A stretch of 53,376 bases of DNA from Candidatus Gastranaerophilales bacterium (GCA_944323925.1 CALUUI010000013.1:1-53376), one strand, 5' to 3'. Counted from the first letter of the stretch, positions 15,814-25,112 are shown. Notes: generated by a model from the letters alone, not told the origin. A program made the numbers and translations.

Positions 15814-17538
15814 ATGAAAAAGTTATTCTACTTATTTACTTTAATCCTTTTTATTGGGACTTTTTGTTATATTGAATACAAAAATTCATTTTTTGATGTA
15901 CTGGAAATTAAATCACCATCAGAATTTGTACTAGATTTTAACCATAACAAATCTTATGAGCCAGATGAGAGTATTAGCTTCCCTGATATTAAAATATTAC
16001 CAAACCCTAAAGATAATTTATCCGATAAAGAATTATTCATTTTTAATGAACTTTCTAGAAACTTTACAAAAGACCTTTTATTAAACAAAAAAGTTCAATA
16101 TAGAAACAATACTATGTTTGTAGGGAATAAAAGTTATGTTGAAGAATTTAATAAAGCAGGTTTTAACTACGAAAAATCAAGTAAAGAATATTCAAATTTA
16201 GTCAAACGCATACGAGAAAACAATTTTTATATTCTTAATTTATACAATTACAGAATACATAAATTTGAATGTAAATATGCACTAAAGTCAGAGAATTATA
16301 GGCTTTATGAAGAAAAAGATTTACCACAGAAAGCAGTAAAGTGCAAATTATGCTTTAAACAGTCAAAAGAATACAACAAAACAATTAACAATTTTAAGAA
16401 CCCGCAAACAATATCCAATGGTGAAATAAAAGTATTTTATACTGATTTAACGACAAAATTAAAACCTGATACTAACTGTAGCAGTGATATTTGTAAAAAC
16501 ATTTTATCAGAAATCAATAAAAGCAAAACAAATATAGATATGGCAATCTACGGATATCAAAGGATTCCGCAAATAGATAGCGCAATAAAATCAGCGCTTG
16601 CAAGAGGCGTAAAGATAAGGATGGTTTATGACTTGGACAGATATGGAAATTCTATTTACGCTGATACAAAGGAATTAGCCAATTTAATCAAAAATACTAA
16701 AAATGATAATTATGCAGAATCACAGATTAAAACAAAGTATAACAACAATCTCATTATGCATAATAAATTTTTTATTTTTGATAACAAAACCGTAATAACA
16801 GGCTCTGCAAACCTTAGCCCAACCGATATGTCCGGATTTAACACTAATGCGGCTGTTTTAATTAATTCTCCTGAAATCGCTAAAATTTATTCTAACGAAT
16901 TCGAACAAATGTATAATAACAAATTTCACAACATAAAAACAAAAACTACAGCAAATACTAATATAAACTTAAAAGGAAGTAATATTTCCGTATATTTTTC
17001 GCCTCAAGATAGAATTACAGAAAACTATATTTTGCCAATAATTAGGAATGCTAAAAAATATATCTACATCCCCGCATTTTTAATAACCGATAAAAAACTG
17101 ACAGAAGAACTTATCCAAGCAAAACAAAGGGGCGTTGATGTAAAAATAATTCTCGATGCTGTAAATGCACACTCTGAGTACTCTCAAATAAAGAATTTAA
17201 GAGTAAATGGAATACCTGTAAAAGCAGAAAATTACGCAGGAAAAATCCATTCTAAATTAATACTCATAGACGGCAAAACAACTATCTTAGGTTCAATGAA
17301 TTTTTCAAAAAGCGGTCAAAACTATAATGATGAGAATGTCTTAATAATCCAATCAGAAGAAATAACAAAAAATCTACAAAAAATGTTTGATTACCTATGG
17401 ATAAAAATAGATAATCGCTGGCTAACGCAAATTCCGAGAAGTGAAGGGAAAGATTCAATCGGATCTTGCAGTGATGGCGTAGATAATAACTTTGATGGGA
17501 AAATTGATATGGCAGATATTGGTTGCCAAGCTAATTAA
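15814..17538 (+). CDS. Secreted phospholipase D-like protein with two HKD motifs
   Basis: A 574-residue PLD-superfamily protein. The N-terminus (KKLFYLFTLILFIGTFCYI) is a signal peptide or anchor. Residues about 145-185 hold an H-x3-C...C-x2-C module (HKFECKYAL...KCKLCFKQ) like the small metal-binding module of secreted nucleases and MBL proteins. The two catalytic motifs are MHNKFFIFDNKTVITGSANL and IHSKLILIDGKTTILGSMNF, each with the trailing Asn, so the enzyme should be active as a phosphodiesterase on lipid or nucleic acid. The C-terminus ends CSDGVDNNFDGKIDMADIGC, an Asp-rich calcium-binding-like cap seen on surface proteins. It follows the candidate leader or small RNA and overlaps the convergent repeat-protein gene by eight bases. 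The substrate is unknown. Confidence 0.9.
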   Translation: MKKLFYLFTLILFIGTFCYIEYKNSFFDVLEIKSPSEFVLDFNHNKSYEPDESISFPDIKILPNPKDNLSDKELFIFNELSRNFTKDLLLNKKVQYRNNTMFVGNKSYVEEFNKAGFNYEKSSKEYSNLVKRIRENNFYILNLYNYRIHKFECKYALKSENYRLYEEKDLPQKAVKCKLCFKQSKEYNKTINNFKNPQTISNGEIKVFYTDLTTKLKPDTNCSSDICKNILSEINKSKTNIDMAIYGYQRIPQIDSAIKSALARGVKIRMVYDLDRYGNSIYADTKELANLIKNTKNDNYAESQIKTKYNNNLIMHNKFFIFDNKTVITGSANLSPTDMSGFNTNAAVLINSPEIAKIYSNEFEQMYNNKFHNIKTKTTANTNINLKGSNISVYFSPQDRITENYILPIIRNAKKYIYIPAFLITDKKLTEELIQAKQRGVDVKIILDAVNAHSEYSQIKNLRVNGIPVKAENYAGKIHSKLILIDGKTTILGSMNFSKSGQNYNDENVLIIQSEEITKNLQKMFDYLWIKIDNRWLTQIPRSEGKDSIGSCSDGVDNNFDGKIDMADIGCQAN

Positions 17539-17857
17539 TGAAATATCCACCCATCCCATCCGGCTGCATATGCCCGTTTGGCGTAAAATAACCACCCATA
17601 CCATCAGGTTGAACATGTCCGTTAGGAGTAAAGTATCCGCCCATATTGTCCGGCTGTATATGCCCCTTGGGGGTATAATAACCACCCATATTATCAGATT
17701 GAATATGCCCGTTTGGCGTAAAATAACCGCCCATATTATCCGGCTGAACATGTCCGTTAGGTGTAAAATAACCGCCCATTCCGTCTGACTGTATATGTGC
17801 TGCATTTGACGCTAATGATACACTTAATATAATTGACAAAAATAATATCTTTTTCAT
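17531..17857 (-). CDS. Secreted 15-residue tandem-repeat protein
   Basis: A 108-residue protein: signal peptide (KKILFLSIILSVSLASNA), then six near-identical 15-residue repeats of the form HIQxDxMGGYFTPNG, ending MGGYFIN. Repeats differ mainly at the residue after Gln and after Asp (Ser/Pro, Gly/Asn), and one copy has YYTPK. The mature protein is rich in Gly, Tyr, Asn, His and Asp with no Cys. Start supported by GGAGAA. It could be a surface fibre, a metal- or sugar-binding peptide, or a matrix component. I do not recognise the family, and the reading frame is convincing because the repeats are conserved in this frame only. Confidence 0.8.
   Translation of the reverse strand: MKKILFLSIILSVSLASNAAHIQSDGMGGYFTPNGHVQPDNMGGYFTPNGHIQSDNMGGYYTPKGHIQPDNMGGYFTPNGHVQPDGMGGYFTPNGHMQPDGMGGYFIN
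17545..17805. repeat. 45-bp coding tandem repeats
   Basis: Six copies of a 45-base unit inside the secreted repeat-protein gene. On the plus strand each copy reads as variants of 'taaccacccatat...tgcccgtttggcg'. Copies differ at several third codon positions, so they are not freshly amplified. The unit is a multiple of three, so copy-number change would keep the frame. Confidence 0.9.
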
Positions 17858-17995
17858 TTTTCTCCGAGTCCTTTATTTTTGTTTATTATTTTAATACATA
17901 ATCTAATTTATTTCAAGAGAATTAAGTTATTAAAGTATTCTTAGATTTTTTATTTTTTACAAATACTTAAATTTAATTTAATGTATAATAATGAT

Positions 17996-18679
17996 ATGAA
18001 CAATTTTTCTGAAAACAACACCAATAATTCAAATCCATTTGGTTTAACGAGTGAAAATTTTGAATATAATCTTGATACAGAATTTTCTCCGATAACATCA
18101 GGATTACCTATAGGAGATCACCGACTGAATGATTATGATAATAATCTGTTTAGTGAAAGTGCATATAAGGGTGTTGATGACGAAATGTTCCAAATCGAAT
18201 ACAAAATTAACAAACTCGAGAACAAACTAAAATCAATACAATCAGGGATTATAAGTGCAAAGGCAATCAATGATATATCTCAACTTAATGTATTAAATGC
18301 AAAAAAATCAGAATATGAACTTGAATTAAAAAATCTTTATTCAAAATATAACAATGGGAGTATATCTTCAAAGTTATCAGGAGAGCTTATAAATATTGTG
18401 ACAAAGACCCCGCAAAAAACCATGGGATATATTAATAAATTAGTAAATTTTATAAATAAGAATATTTTTTCTAAAATATCAACAAAATTCAATTCAAAAC
18501 TTCATATAAAAGAGGCATTAATAAACCTTGAGAACATAAACAAAAATGTTGACGACCTTGTATCAATGCAAACCCCATATGGAGAAGCCAGTGAAAAATA
18601 TAACCAACTTCTCCAATACTTAAACAAAGCAAATACAATACAATATCAAATATCACAAATGGTAAACAACAAAAAATAA
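17996..18679 (+). CDS. Unknown Asn-rich coiled-coil protein
   Basis: A 227-residue soluble protein I do not recognise. Residues 1-60 are Asn/Ser/Phe-rich and probably disordered (NNFSENNTNNSNPFG). Residues 70-125 are a coiled coil (EYKINKLENKLKSIQSG...KKSEYELELKNLYSKY). The rest is helical (GYINKLVNFINKNIFSKIST...EKYNQLLQYLNKANT). TATAAT at 17984-17989 ends six bases before ATG 17996 and there is no Shine-Dalgarno, so I prefer this start and a leaderless mRNA over the ATG at 17981, which would lie upstream of the -10 box. It is followed 14 bases later by the nitroreductase gene. Confidence 0.65.
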   Translation: MNNFSENNTNNSNPFGLTSENFEYNLDTEFSPITSGLPIGDHRLNDYDNNLFSESAYKGVDDEMFQIEYKINKLENKLKSIQSGIISAKAINDISQLNVLNAKKSEYELELKNLYSKYNNGSISSKLSGELINIVTKTPQKTMGYINKLVNFINKNIFSKISTKFNSKLHIKEALINLENINKNVDDLVSMQTPYGEASEKYNQLLQYLNKANTIQYQISQMVNNKK

Positions 18680-18693
18680 AAAAGGGGGAACAG

Positions 18694-19524
18694 ATGTCTA
18701 AAAATCTTGTAATCAATAAGGAAAAATGTATTTCTTGCGGACTATGTATAAAAGACTGTATCTCAAATGCTCTTGAATTTGATGAAAATAAAACCCCTAA
18801 ATTTGCCAAAAGTGGTGAAAACAGATGCATAGAATGTCAGCACTGCCTTTCAATATGCCCAACAGGTGCATTATCAATATTAGATAAACTTCCTGAAAAT
18901 TCAAACCCAATAGAAGAGCAAAATCCGGATGCTATATTAAACACAATTAAATCAAGAAGAAGTACTCGATTATTTAAAAATGAGAATATTTCACCTGAAT
19001 TAATGGACGAACTTAAATCCGCCTTAAATTATGTACCAACAGGGTGTAATGACCATAATCTCTTATTTTCTATTACAGAAACAAGAGAAGAAACTAATAA
19101 AATAAGAGAATATGTAATAACGAATCTTAGCAGAGCATTAAGATTTTTACCATTTGCAGGACCGGCTAAAAAGTTCAAGCATTACAAGAAACTATTAATA
19201 AACAAAGTTGATGTAATATACAGAAATGCTCCTCATATAATAGTTGCAGCATCACCGAAAAATGCTCCCTGCAAAAATATTGATCCTAATATTGCATTAA
19301 GCTACTTTGAATTATACGCAAACTCTCTTGGAATAGGTACTTGCTGGTGCGGTTTCGGACAAGCGTGTTTTAAAATATTTCCTAAACTCAAAAAAATCTT
19401 TAATATTCCAAAAGATTATGAACCGGTTTATGTAATGTTGTTTGGGCTGCCTGATGTAAAATATACCAGAACTACACAACCTGAGCCGTACAAATTTGTA
19501 AAACCTGACACCTCTTTAATTTAG
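18694..19524 (+). CDS. Ferredoxin-nitroreductase fusion
   Basis: A 276-residue oxidoreductase. Residues 1-65 are a 2[4Fe-4S] ferredoxin domain (CISCGLCIKDC and CIECQHCLSICP). Residues about 80-276 are a nitroreductase-fold FMN domain, with the phosphate-binding SRRSTRLFKNENI, VPTGCNDHN, APHIIVAASP and SLGIGTCWCGF. Such fusions are common in anaerobes and reduce nitro compounds or quinones using ferredoxin or NAD(P)H; the true substrate is unknown. A strong AGGGGGAA ribosome site precedes the ATG. Confidence 0.92.
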   Translation: MSKNLVINKEKCISCGLCIKDCISNALEFDENKTPKFAKSGENRCIECQHCLSICPTGALSILDKLPENSNPIEEQNPDAILNTIKSRRSTRLFKNENISPELMDELKSALNYVPTGCNDHNLLFSITETREETNKIREYVITNLSRALRFLPFAGPAKKFKHYKKLLINKVDVIYRNAPHIIVAASPKNAPCKNIDPNIALSYFELYANSLGIGTCWCGFGQACFKIFPKLKKIFNIPKDYEPVYVMLFGLPDVKYTRTTQPEPYKFVKPDTSLI

Positions 19525-19577
19525 TCACATATCTTTTTATAAAAAAATATGCTATAATCATACTCGGAGAGTAATTT

Positions 19578-20195
19578 ATGAGAAGAAGAAAATGTAAAAT
19601 AACTTTTGTTGCACACGGAGCAACTGTTCATAGTGAAGAATCAATTTATTCAGATAAAGAACAATATCCACCGCTTTCGGAACTAGGAGAATCTGAAATA
19701 AATAAAGTGTGTGAATATTTACAAAACAGAGGTTTAAGAAGTAATAAAATTTATTCTTCTCCAGCTCTTAGATGTACACAAACAGCTGAAATGGTTTCAA
19801 AAGTTTTTAAAACTAAATTCGAAACATTACCTGAGCTATACGAAAGAAAATGCGGAGATTGGAACGGTTTATCATTAGACTCCGTGTTCATTAAATATCC
19901 GGAGTTAAAAGAAAAACCTTATGATGTACTCAAATTCACACCAAACGGCGGAGAAGAATTAAAAGTTTTCAATCAACGAGTAAAAGAAACTATTGATAAA
20001 ATTGTTGAAGCACAAATTGGAAACAGAATAATTATAGTGACTTATCCAAGTGTCATCCTTGCCGCTGTTGCAAATGCTCTTGAACTTACAGAAGAAAATC
20101 AAGCAAAAGTACTTATTAAAACCGGATCTCTCACTCAAATAAGTTATTTCTCTAATTGGGCGAGCGTTATTTATTCAGGCTATGTTCCTCTATAA
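19578..20195 (+). CDS. Degenerate histidine-phosphatase-fold protein
   Basis: A 205-residue protein of the phosphoglycerate mutase-like (histidine phosphatase) superfamily. Fold markers are present: PPLSELGESEINKV, IYSSPALRCTQTAEMVSKVF, LYERKCGDWNGLSLDSV and GGEELKVFNQRVKETID. The RHG motif has become AHG (FVAHGATVHSE), and the second catalytic His, normally in VTHGG, is replaced in IIIVTYPSVILAAVAN. Loss of both the phosphate-binding Arg and the second His suggests a pseudoenzyme or altered chemistry. TATAAT and GGAGAG upstream suggest its own promoter. It is followed 12 bases later by the GT-C-like gene. Confidence 0.85.
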   Translation: MRRRKCKITFVAHGATVHSEESIYSDKEQYPPLSELGESEINKVCEYLQNRGLRSNKIYSSPALRCTQTAEMVSKVFKTKFETLPELYERKCGDWNGLSLDSVFIKYPELKEKPYDVLKFTPNGGEELKVFNQRVKETIDKIVEAQIGNRIIIVTYPSVILAAVANALELTEENQAKVLIKTGSLTQISYFSNWASVIYSGYVPL

Positions 20196-20207
20196 GGATT
20201 TATCAGA

Positions 20208-22343
20208 ATGCTTTTTATTATTTCTGTTTTATTAATTGTAATAAGCACTTATTTTGTTGTTTCAATTTTAAGACCTAATAACCTAATTTCAGGATTTATA
20301 TATTTTATCGCCCTTGCTTTTGCTCAAATAATACTTATTACTGAAGTATTATCACCGTTTTCTGTTTTATACAAATCAACCTTTTTAGGTTTACAAATAA
20401 TACTTACAACTATAATTACATATTGCTGGGTAAAATTTAAGCGTCCATTATTTAAACAATCCCCAATAACAGAATTAAAAAAAATAGCGAAAAATATTGT
20501 TAAAGATAAATCACTTATCATTCTTTCAATATGCTTTATTTTTTTTCTTATTGTTTCTCTATTTTTATGTATAACCACAGAAGTTCGCAGCGGGGATGCA
20601 GCCATTTACCATATTGCAAGAAGTATGTTTTGGGTAAATAATCATTCGGTTAATCATTTTGAAACATATCAAATCAGAAACCTAGCATTTCCAATAAACT
20701 CAGAAATCTTATATACGTGGGTTATACTTTTTACCAAACAAATACTTGCATTAAGCAGTTTCAGCTTTATAGGATTTATTTTGAGTATAACCTCATTATA
20801 TGGTTTAATGAACAACTTTAGCATTCGCCGAAGGCTTTGGGTTATATTCATCGTTTCTTCTTTCGCATCGATTTTAGCCCAAGCCTCAAGCTCCGAAACA
20901 GATATCATTGTTGCTGGGCTTATACTTTCTTCTATGTATCTTTTTAGAGAAGCTCTTAAGCAGAAAACAATTATTCCAATATTCATATCAGCTCTTTGCT
21001 ATGCTATTGCTTTAGGAGTAAAAACTACGGCCTTCTTTGCGATTCCTGCTGTTGGAATTTTTATGATATACAACTCCATCAAATTTGTTAAAGAAAAAAC
21101 ATACAGACCATTCTTATATTTCTTATTTTTTGGAGTTCTTAATTTTGCAGTTTTTTCATCATATAACTACGTAGAAAACCTACTCTGGTTTTCAAATCCT
21201 ATTGGTGGGTGTAACACAATAGAACTTCACAAAAATTACTACGGAATCAAGGGCGGGATTGCAAATTTCATAAAGAATTTTACACTATTCTTTGATTTTA
21301 CCGGTTTTACTTGGGCAAAACCGGCAGCAGAAGTTATTATCCCTATAAGAAATAATCTGCTTAACTTGCTAGGTCTTTCTTATATTCCTGATGGCACAAA
21401 TACCGGAGATACCAATATCCTAAATAATTCAATCCTTGACCCGCTTATGGGTGCCGGACTTTTAGGGATGTTAGTTTTTATCCCGTCATTAATTTTTTCT
21501 AATTTGGCAATATTGTTTAAACGGAACAAAACTCGATTTGAATATTTTATTTACGGGATAATGTTTATTCTAACTATATTTGTAATGTCCTATTCAATAG
21601 TATTTATGACATATAATAATCGATTTATCGGGACATATATCTTACTAAGTGCTCCAATTATTGGATGGACATATTTTAGAAAATTCACCTTTGGTAAATG
21701 GTTTATAACCATTATTGCTATTTTTTATCTGACATTAGTATCTACACATATTTGGAGCCGACCTGCCGTTAAAATTTTTGATGCTTTATTTATAAAGCAT
21801 CAGACACTACAACAAATTAAAGAGCGCGAATCTTGGAGTTTGTATAACCAAAATAAAGATTTAATAACAGTGGAAAAAAATATAATTGATACAATAAAAC
21901 TTTATCCCCCCAAAACCCGTTTTTTAATTTTTCCACCACTAAATTTTTACTCAACAGATTTATTAAAATTAACAAATCAGGGTTACAATATAGATTTAAG
22001 AGTTATGGAAACATTTAATCTCAAAGATTTAGATAAATACGATATTTATATATATAGGTTGAATGGTCAAGCAACAAATATCAGTTATAATTTTGAGCAA
22101 AATATAAACAACTACAAAGTAATCGCCGACAAAATCTATTATAAAAATCCGGAAGCACCAATAAATTGTATATATTTAAACCAAAAAGAGATAATAACCT
22201 CGAATATGTCTAAAAAACCAACCGGAGTATATTGCACAATGCAAGCCAACTTTTTATATAACCTAGGTTATAAGGCAGATAATGTTATATACAATACATC
22301 TGAAAAGAATCCATTTATCGAATACATATTTTTAAAGAAGTAG
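20208..22343 (+). CDS. Polytopic membrane protein, GT-C/GT39-like
   Basis: A 711-residue protein with about eleven or twelve membrane helices in the first 500 residues and a soluble C-terminal domain of about 180 residues. The first large outer loop has an acidic motif (VRSGDAAIYHIARSMFWVNN, then HFETYQIRNLAFPINSEILY) similar to the DxxxYH...PR and PPG regions of dolichyl- or polyprenyl-phosphate-dependent GT-C glycosyltransferases (GT39/ArnT-like). It probably transfers a sugar from a lipid carrier on the outer face of the inner membrane. Assignment is by pattern only. Start supported by AAGGAT. Confidence 0.7.
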   Translation: MLFIISVLLIVISTYFVVSILRPNNLISGFIYFIALAFAQIILITEVLSPFSVLYKSTFLGLQIILTTIITYCWVKFKRPLFKQSPITELKKIAKNIVKDKSLIILSICFIFFLIVSLFLCITTEVRSGDAAIYHIARSMFWVNNHSVNHFETYQIRNLAFPINSEILYTWVILFTKQILALSSFSFIGFILSITSLYGLMNNFSIRRRLWVIFIVSSFASILAQASSSETDIIVAGLILSSMYLFREALKQKTIIPIFISALCYAIALGVKTTAFFAIPAVGIFMIYNSIKFVKEKTYRPFLYFLFFGVLNFAVFSSYNYVENLLWFSNPIGGCNTIELHKNYYGIKGGIANFIKNFTLFFDFTGFTWAKPAAEVIIPIRNNLLNLLGLSYIPDGTNTGDTNILNNSILDPLMGAGLLGMLVFIPSLIFSNLAILFKRNKTRFEYFIYGIMFILTIFVMSYSIVFMTYNNRFIGTYILLSAPIIGWTYFRKFTFGKWFITIIAIFYLTLVSTHIWSRPAVKIFDALFIKHQTLQQIKERESWSLYNQNKDLITVEKNIIDTIKLYPPKTRFLIFPPLNFYSTDLLKLTNQGYNIDLRVMETFNLKDLDKYDIYIYRLNGQATNISYNFEQNINNYKVIADKIYYKNPEAPINCIYLNQKEIITSNMSKKPTGVYCTMQANFLYNLGYKADNVIYNTSEKNPFIEYIFLKK

Positions 22344-22375
22344 TCTAAAAGAGATAATCATACTATACTGTATAT

Positions 22376-23527
22376 ATGAAACCCTCAATAGCATTAGTAG
22401 ATTGTGATTCATTTTTTGTATCCTGCGAGCAAGTAGCAGACCCGACGCTAATCGGCTTACCGGTATGCGTATTAAGCAATAATGACGGATGTATTGTATC
22501 ACGTTCAAAGGAAGCAAAAAAATGCGGAGTTAAAATGGGTATGCCATATTTTATGGCAAAGAAAGAATTTCCGGAAGTAATATATTTATCGGGGAATAAA
22601 GACTTATATGGTGAATTATCAGAAAAGGTAATGAAAAAATTACGTACCTACTCCCCATTAGTAGAAGTCTATTCAATAGACGAAGCCTTTATTGATATAA
22701 CCGGAACAACACGGCTTTATAAAAAAAATTATGAAGAAATAATCAGGATGATAAGGTCAGAAGTAAAAGAAACTACAGGTATTCCTGTATCAATAGGGCT
22801 AGCTTCCTCAAAGACCTTGGCAAAACTTGGAAGTGATAAAGCAAAAAACACCAACGGTATTTACATTGTAAAAGAAGATGAAGTAGAAACACTTTTAAAA
22901 GAAACAAAAATAGAAGAAATATGGGGAATAGGCAGACAATTAAAGAAAACATTGATTCAAAGAGGAATTTTAACAGGATATGATTTTGTCTCAAAACCAG
23001 ACAGTATTTTAAAATCAATGCTAGGAGTAATTGGTCTTAACCTTAAACACGAACTGCTTGGAGAGTGTACATCTCCTGTAAATCCGGAAATAACAATTCC
23101 AAAGTCTATTCAGCATACATCAGCATTAAAAAAATTTAGCAGTGATAAAACTGTTTTAAAAACAGCTATAAATACTCATATCCACAGTGCTTGCTCCAAA
23201 CTAAGAAGATATGGACTTATGACTGCTAATATAGGAGTTATGCTTAGAACAAAAGACTTCCAAGTAACCAGCCTTACCAAAAGGCTTACTGACAGTACAA
23301 ATTTTGAGCTTGAAATTCAAAAAACAGTGTTTGAACTCTTTGAAAAAATCTATAAACCTGAAATCGTATATAGAAGCACAGGGGTCTATTTATCGGATTT
23401 TGAACCGGAACACGAAAAACAACTTAGCCTTTTAAATCCTAATGGAGAAAGAAATAACAAACTGGCAAAATGTATTGATAATATTGAACTAAAATTTGGG
23501 AAAAACTCTATTAGAACAGGTTTTTAA
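22376..23527 (+). CDS. UmuC-like Y-family DNA polymerase
   Basis: A 383-residue translesion polymerase. Motifs: IALVDCDSFFVSCEQVADP (first catalytic Asp), VLSNNDGCIVSRSKEAK and VEVYSIDEAFIDITG (the catalytic DE pair); the thumb GVSIGLASSKTLAKLGSDK and HhH-like IEEIWGIGRQLKKTL are present. The NNDG and NKDLYG segments are UmuC-like rather than DinB-like. Shorter than E. coli UmuC (about 420 residues); the extra C-terminal UmuC domain appears missing. No umuD lies alongside. TATACT (22364-22369) ends six bases before the ATG with no Shine-Dalgarno, so the mRNA may be leaderless. CTGTATATAT overlapping the start resembles half of a proteobacterial LexA box, which is only suggestive here. Confidence 0.9.
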   Translation: MKPSIALVDCDSFFVSCEQVADPTLIGLPVCVLSNNDGCIVSRSKEAKKCGVKMGMPYFMAKKEFPEVIYLSGNKDLYGELSEKVMKKLRTYSPLVEVYSIDEAFIDITGTTRLYKKNYEEIIRMIRSEVKETTGIPVSIGLASSKTLAKLGSDKAKNTNGIYIVKEDEVETLLKETKIEEIWGIGRQLKKTLIQRGILTGYDFVSKPDSILKSMLGVIGLNLKHELLGECTSPVNPEITIPKSIQHTSALKKFSSDKTVLKTAINTHIHSACSKLRRYGLMTANIGVMLRTKDFQVTSLTKRLTDSTNFELEIQKTVFELFEKIYKPEIVYRSTGVYLSDFEPEHEKQLSLLNPNGERNNKLAKCIDNIELKFGKNSIRTGF

Positions 23528-23534
23528 ATAATTT

Positions 23535-25112
23535 CTAAGAGAACACATCAAAAGTTCTTTCAACGTTATCATCTATCATTGAACGGTATGATTCTAGCAT
23601 TTCATTTATTGCACTTTGTTCTGTTTCTAATTTCTTCATTCGAACATCTATTGCATCTTCTTTATTTTGTATTCTTGTCTTTTCTAATTCATATTCTACT
23701 GTTGCTTTATTCTCAGCACTGCTATCTGATACTTGATATATATTCTGACAGGTCGTTGCGGCTGATTCGTCATAATCCCATTCCCCGTCATTTCCTCGTT
23801 CCGCCTTCGTTATATTGTATGTTCCCGTTTGAAGTATATCATTCAGATATTCTGTATCATTAATGTATTCATTATACGTCCAACCGTTTGTTGCTATTGC
23901 TTCAAATATTGCGTCATAGAAATCTATCAGTTTTTCTTCTTCCGCATCAAAAAGAAGGGATGAACTTTCTTCTAATTCACTGCGTTGTGCTAAAAGACTA
24001 TCATAGGTTTCTTGCCATTTATCATGTTCTGCCTTTGAGTCTGCGTCGGTTAGAGTAATCTTATTCAAATCTATTCCTGGACAAGATTCATTTGTTATTT
24101 TACTTTGCGCTTCTTCATCTCCTAAAAGGTAGGTTAAGAACACATTTGCCATATTTGTTAAACTGACTGCATAAGAGTGGTTTGAACCGTCAAACATGTT
24201 GGCAGCTTTATCATGTTGATGACAGATTGTATTATAATTATTTGCATTCTGTCCGGCATATTCTCTACGGTCTTTATTTTCTCCTTTGTCATATGCGTAT
24301 TTCTCTGTAAATTGCTTATATGTACTGGTTATTGCAGACTCTATGTCACTTTCTGTTACTTCTGCTATATCTCCAAATGCTTCTTTTACTGCTGCACCAA
24401 AGGAGTTTAATATCTCTTTAAACTTATTATTTGCACTGTTTGCATCTCCGTCCCAACTTAAATATGTTACATAATTTGTACCTCCACCTATAGATTGAAC
24501 TATATCGGTCCAGGTTGTACTACTTGTTACATCTTTGTTTGTTCCAGCTTCACCGCCCTTGGCTGTTACAGCTTTACTTGAAACAGTTCCCATTCTACTT
24601 AAAGCGGCATCTGCTGTCGTCGTTTCTATTGCCGGTTCTTTCGACAAATGCTTCGCTATCTCCGTATCTAATGCTTTTAAATCATCATTGTTGGTTTCTA
24701 CTTTGTCAAAATCTTCTTCCGGTATCCCTGTTAATTCACTCAATATTTTGGTTCTATTGCTATCATAATTCCCACCGCAAGCTCCATTTGGGCTTATCAT
24801 TTTTGCATACTTCAGATAATCATCATCTACTACTACCTTCCCTGACATATCCGTTAACATATAGGGCTCATAATTATTTAGGGCACTTGGGTTCATTAAT
24901 GTATCATAAGTTAAGTCATAATAGTTTTGACCACCATCATTTGACCATTTTAACATCTTCTCATTTAGGGCATTTGTATATTTCGTCGATACTGCATCCG
25001 CCTCTCTTGCCAACGACATCTTTTGCGCACTTAGCATTGATAAGTTGTAACCAATTCGGTTCTTCCGATTGGTCAACGTTAACAATCTCGCTTGTGTCGC
25101 CGCCATTCCCAT
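23535..25112 (-). CDS. Unknown 525-residue helical protein (MGMAATQAR N-terminus)
   Basis: A soluble protein with helical ends and a long, acidic, Asn/Thr/Ser-rich middle. The first 45 residues (GMAATQARLLTLTNRKNRIG, then YNLSMLSAQKMSLAREADAV) form an amphipathic helix pair rich in small and polar residues, reminiscent of the N-terminal D0/D1 region of secreted axial or hook-associated flagellar proteins. The C-terminus (YELEKTRIQNKEDAIDVRMK ... TEQSAINEMLESYRSMIDD) is a coiled coil resembling the C-terminal helix of such proteins. No signal peptide. A TTTGTAAA/TTGTAAC-like block lies about 100 bases upstream (25201-25222). An axial or type III secreted role is speculation; I do not recognise the family. 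Confidence 0.65.
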   Translation of the reverse strand: MGMAATQARLLTLTNRKNRIGYNLSMLSAQKMSLAREADAVSTKYTNALNEKMLKWSNDGGQNYYDLTYDTLMNPSALNNYEPYMLTDMSGKVVVDDDYLKYAKMISPNGACGGNYDSNRTKILSELTGIPEEDFDKVETNNDDLKALDTEIAKHLSKEPAIETTTADAALSRMGTVSSKAVTAKGGEAGTNKDVTSSTTWTDIVQSIGGGTNYVTYLSWDGDANSANNKFKEILNSFGAAVKEAFGDIAEVTESDIESAITSTYKQFTEKYAYDKGENKDRREYAGQNANNYNTICHQHDKAANMFDGSNHSYAVSLTNMANVFLTYLLGDEEAQSKITNESCPGIDLNKITLTDADSKAEHDKWQETYDSLLAQRSELEESSSLLFDAEEEKLIDFYDAIFEAIATNGWTYNEYINDTEYLNDILQTGTYNITKAERGNDGEWDYDESAATTCQNIYQVSDSSAENKATVEYELEKTRIQNKEDAIDVRMKKLETEQSAINEMLESYRSMIDDNVERTFDVFS

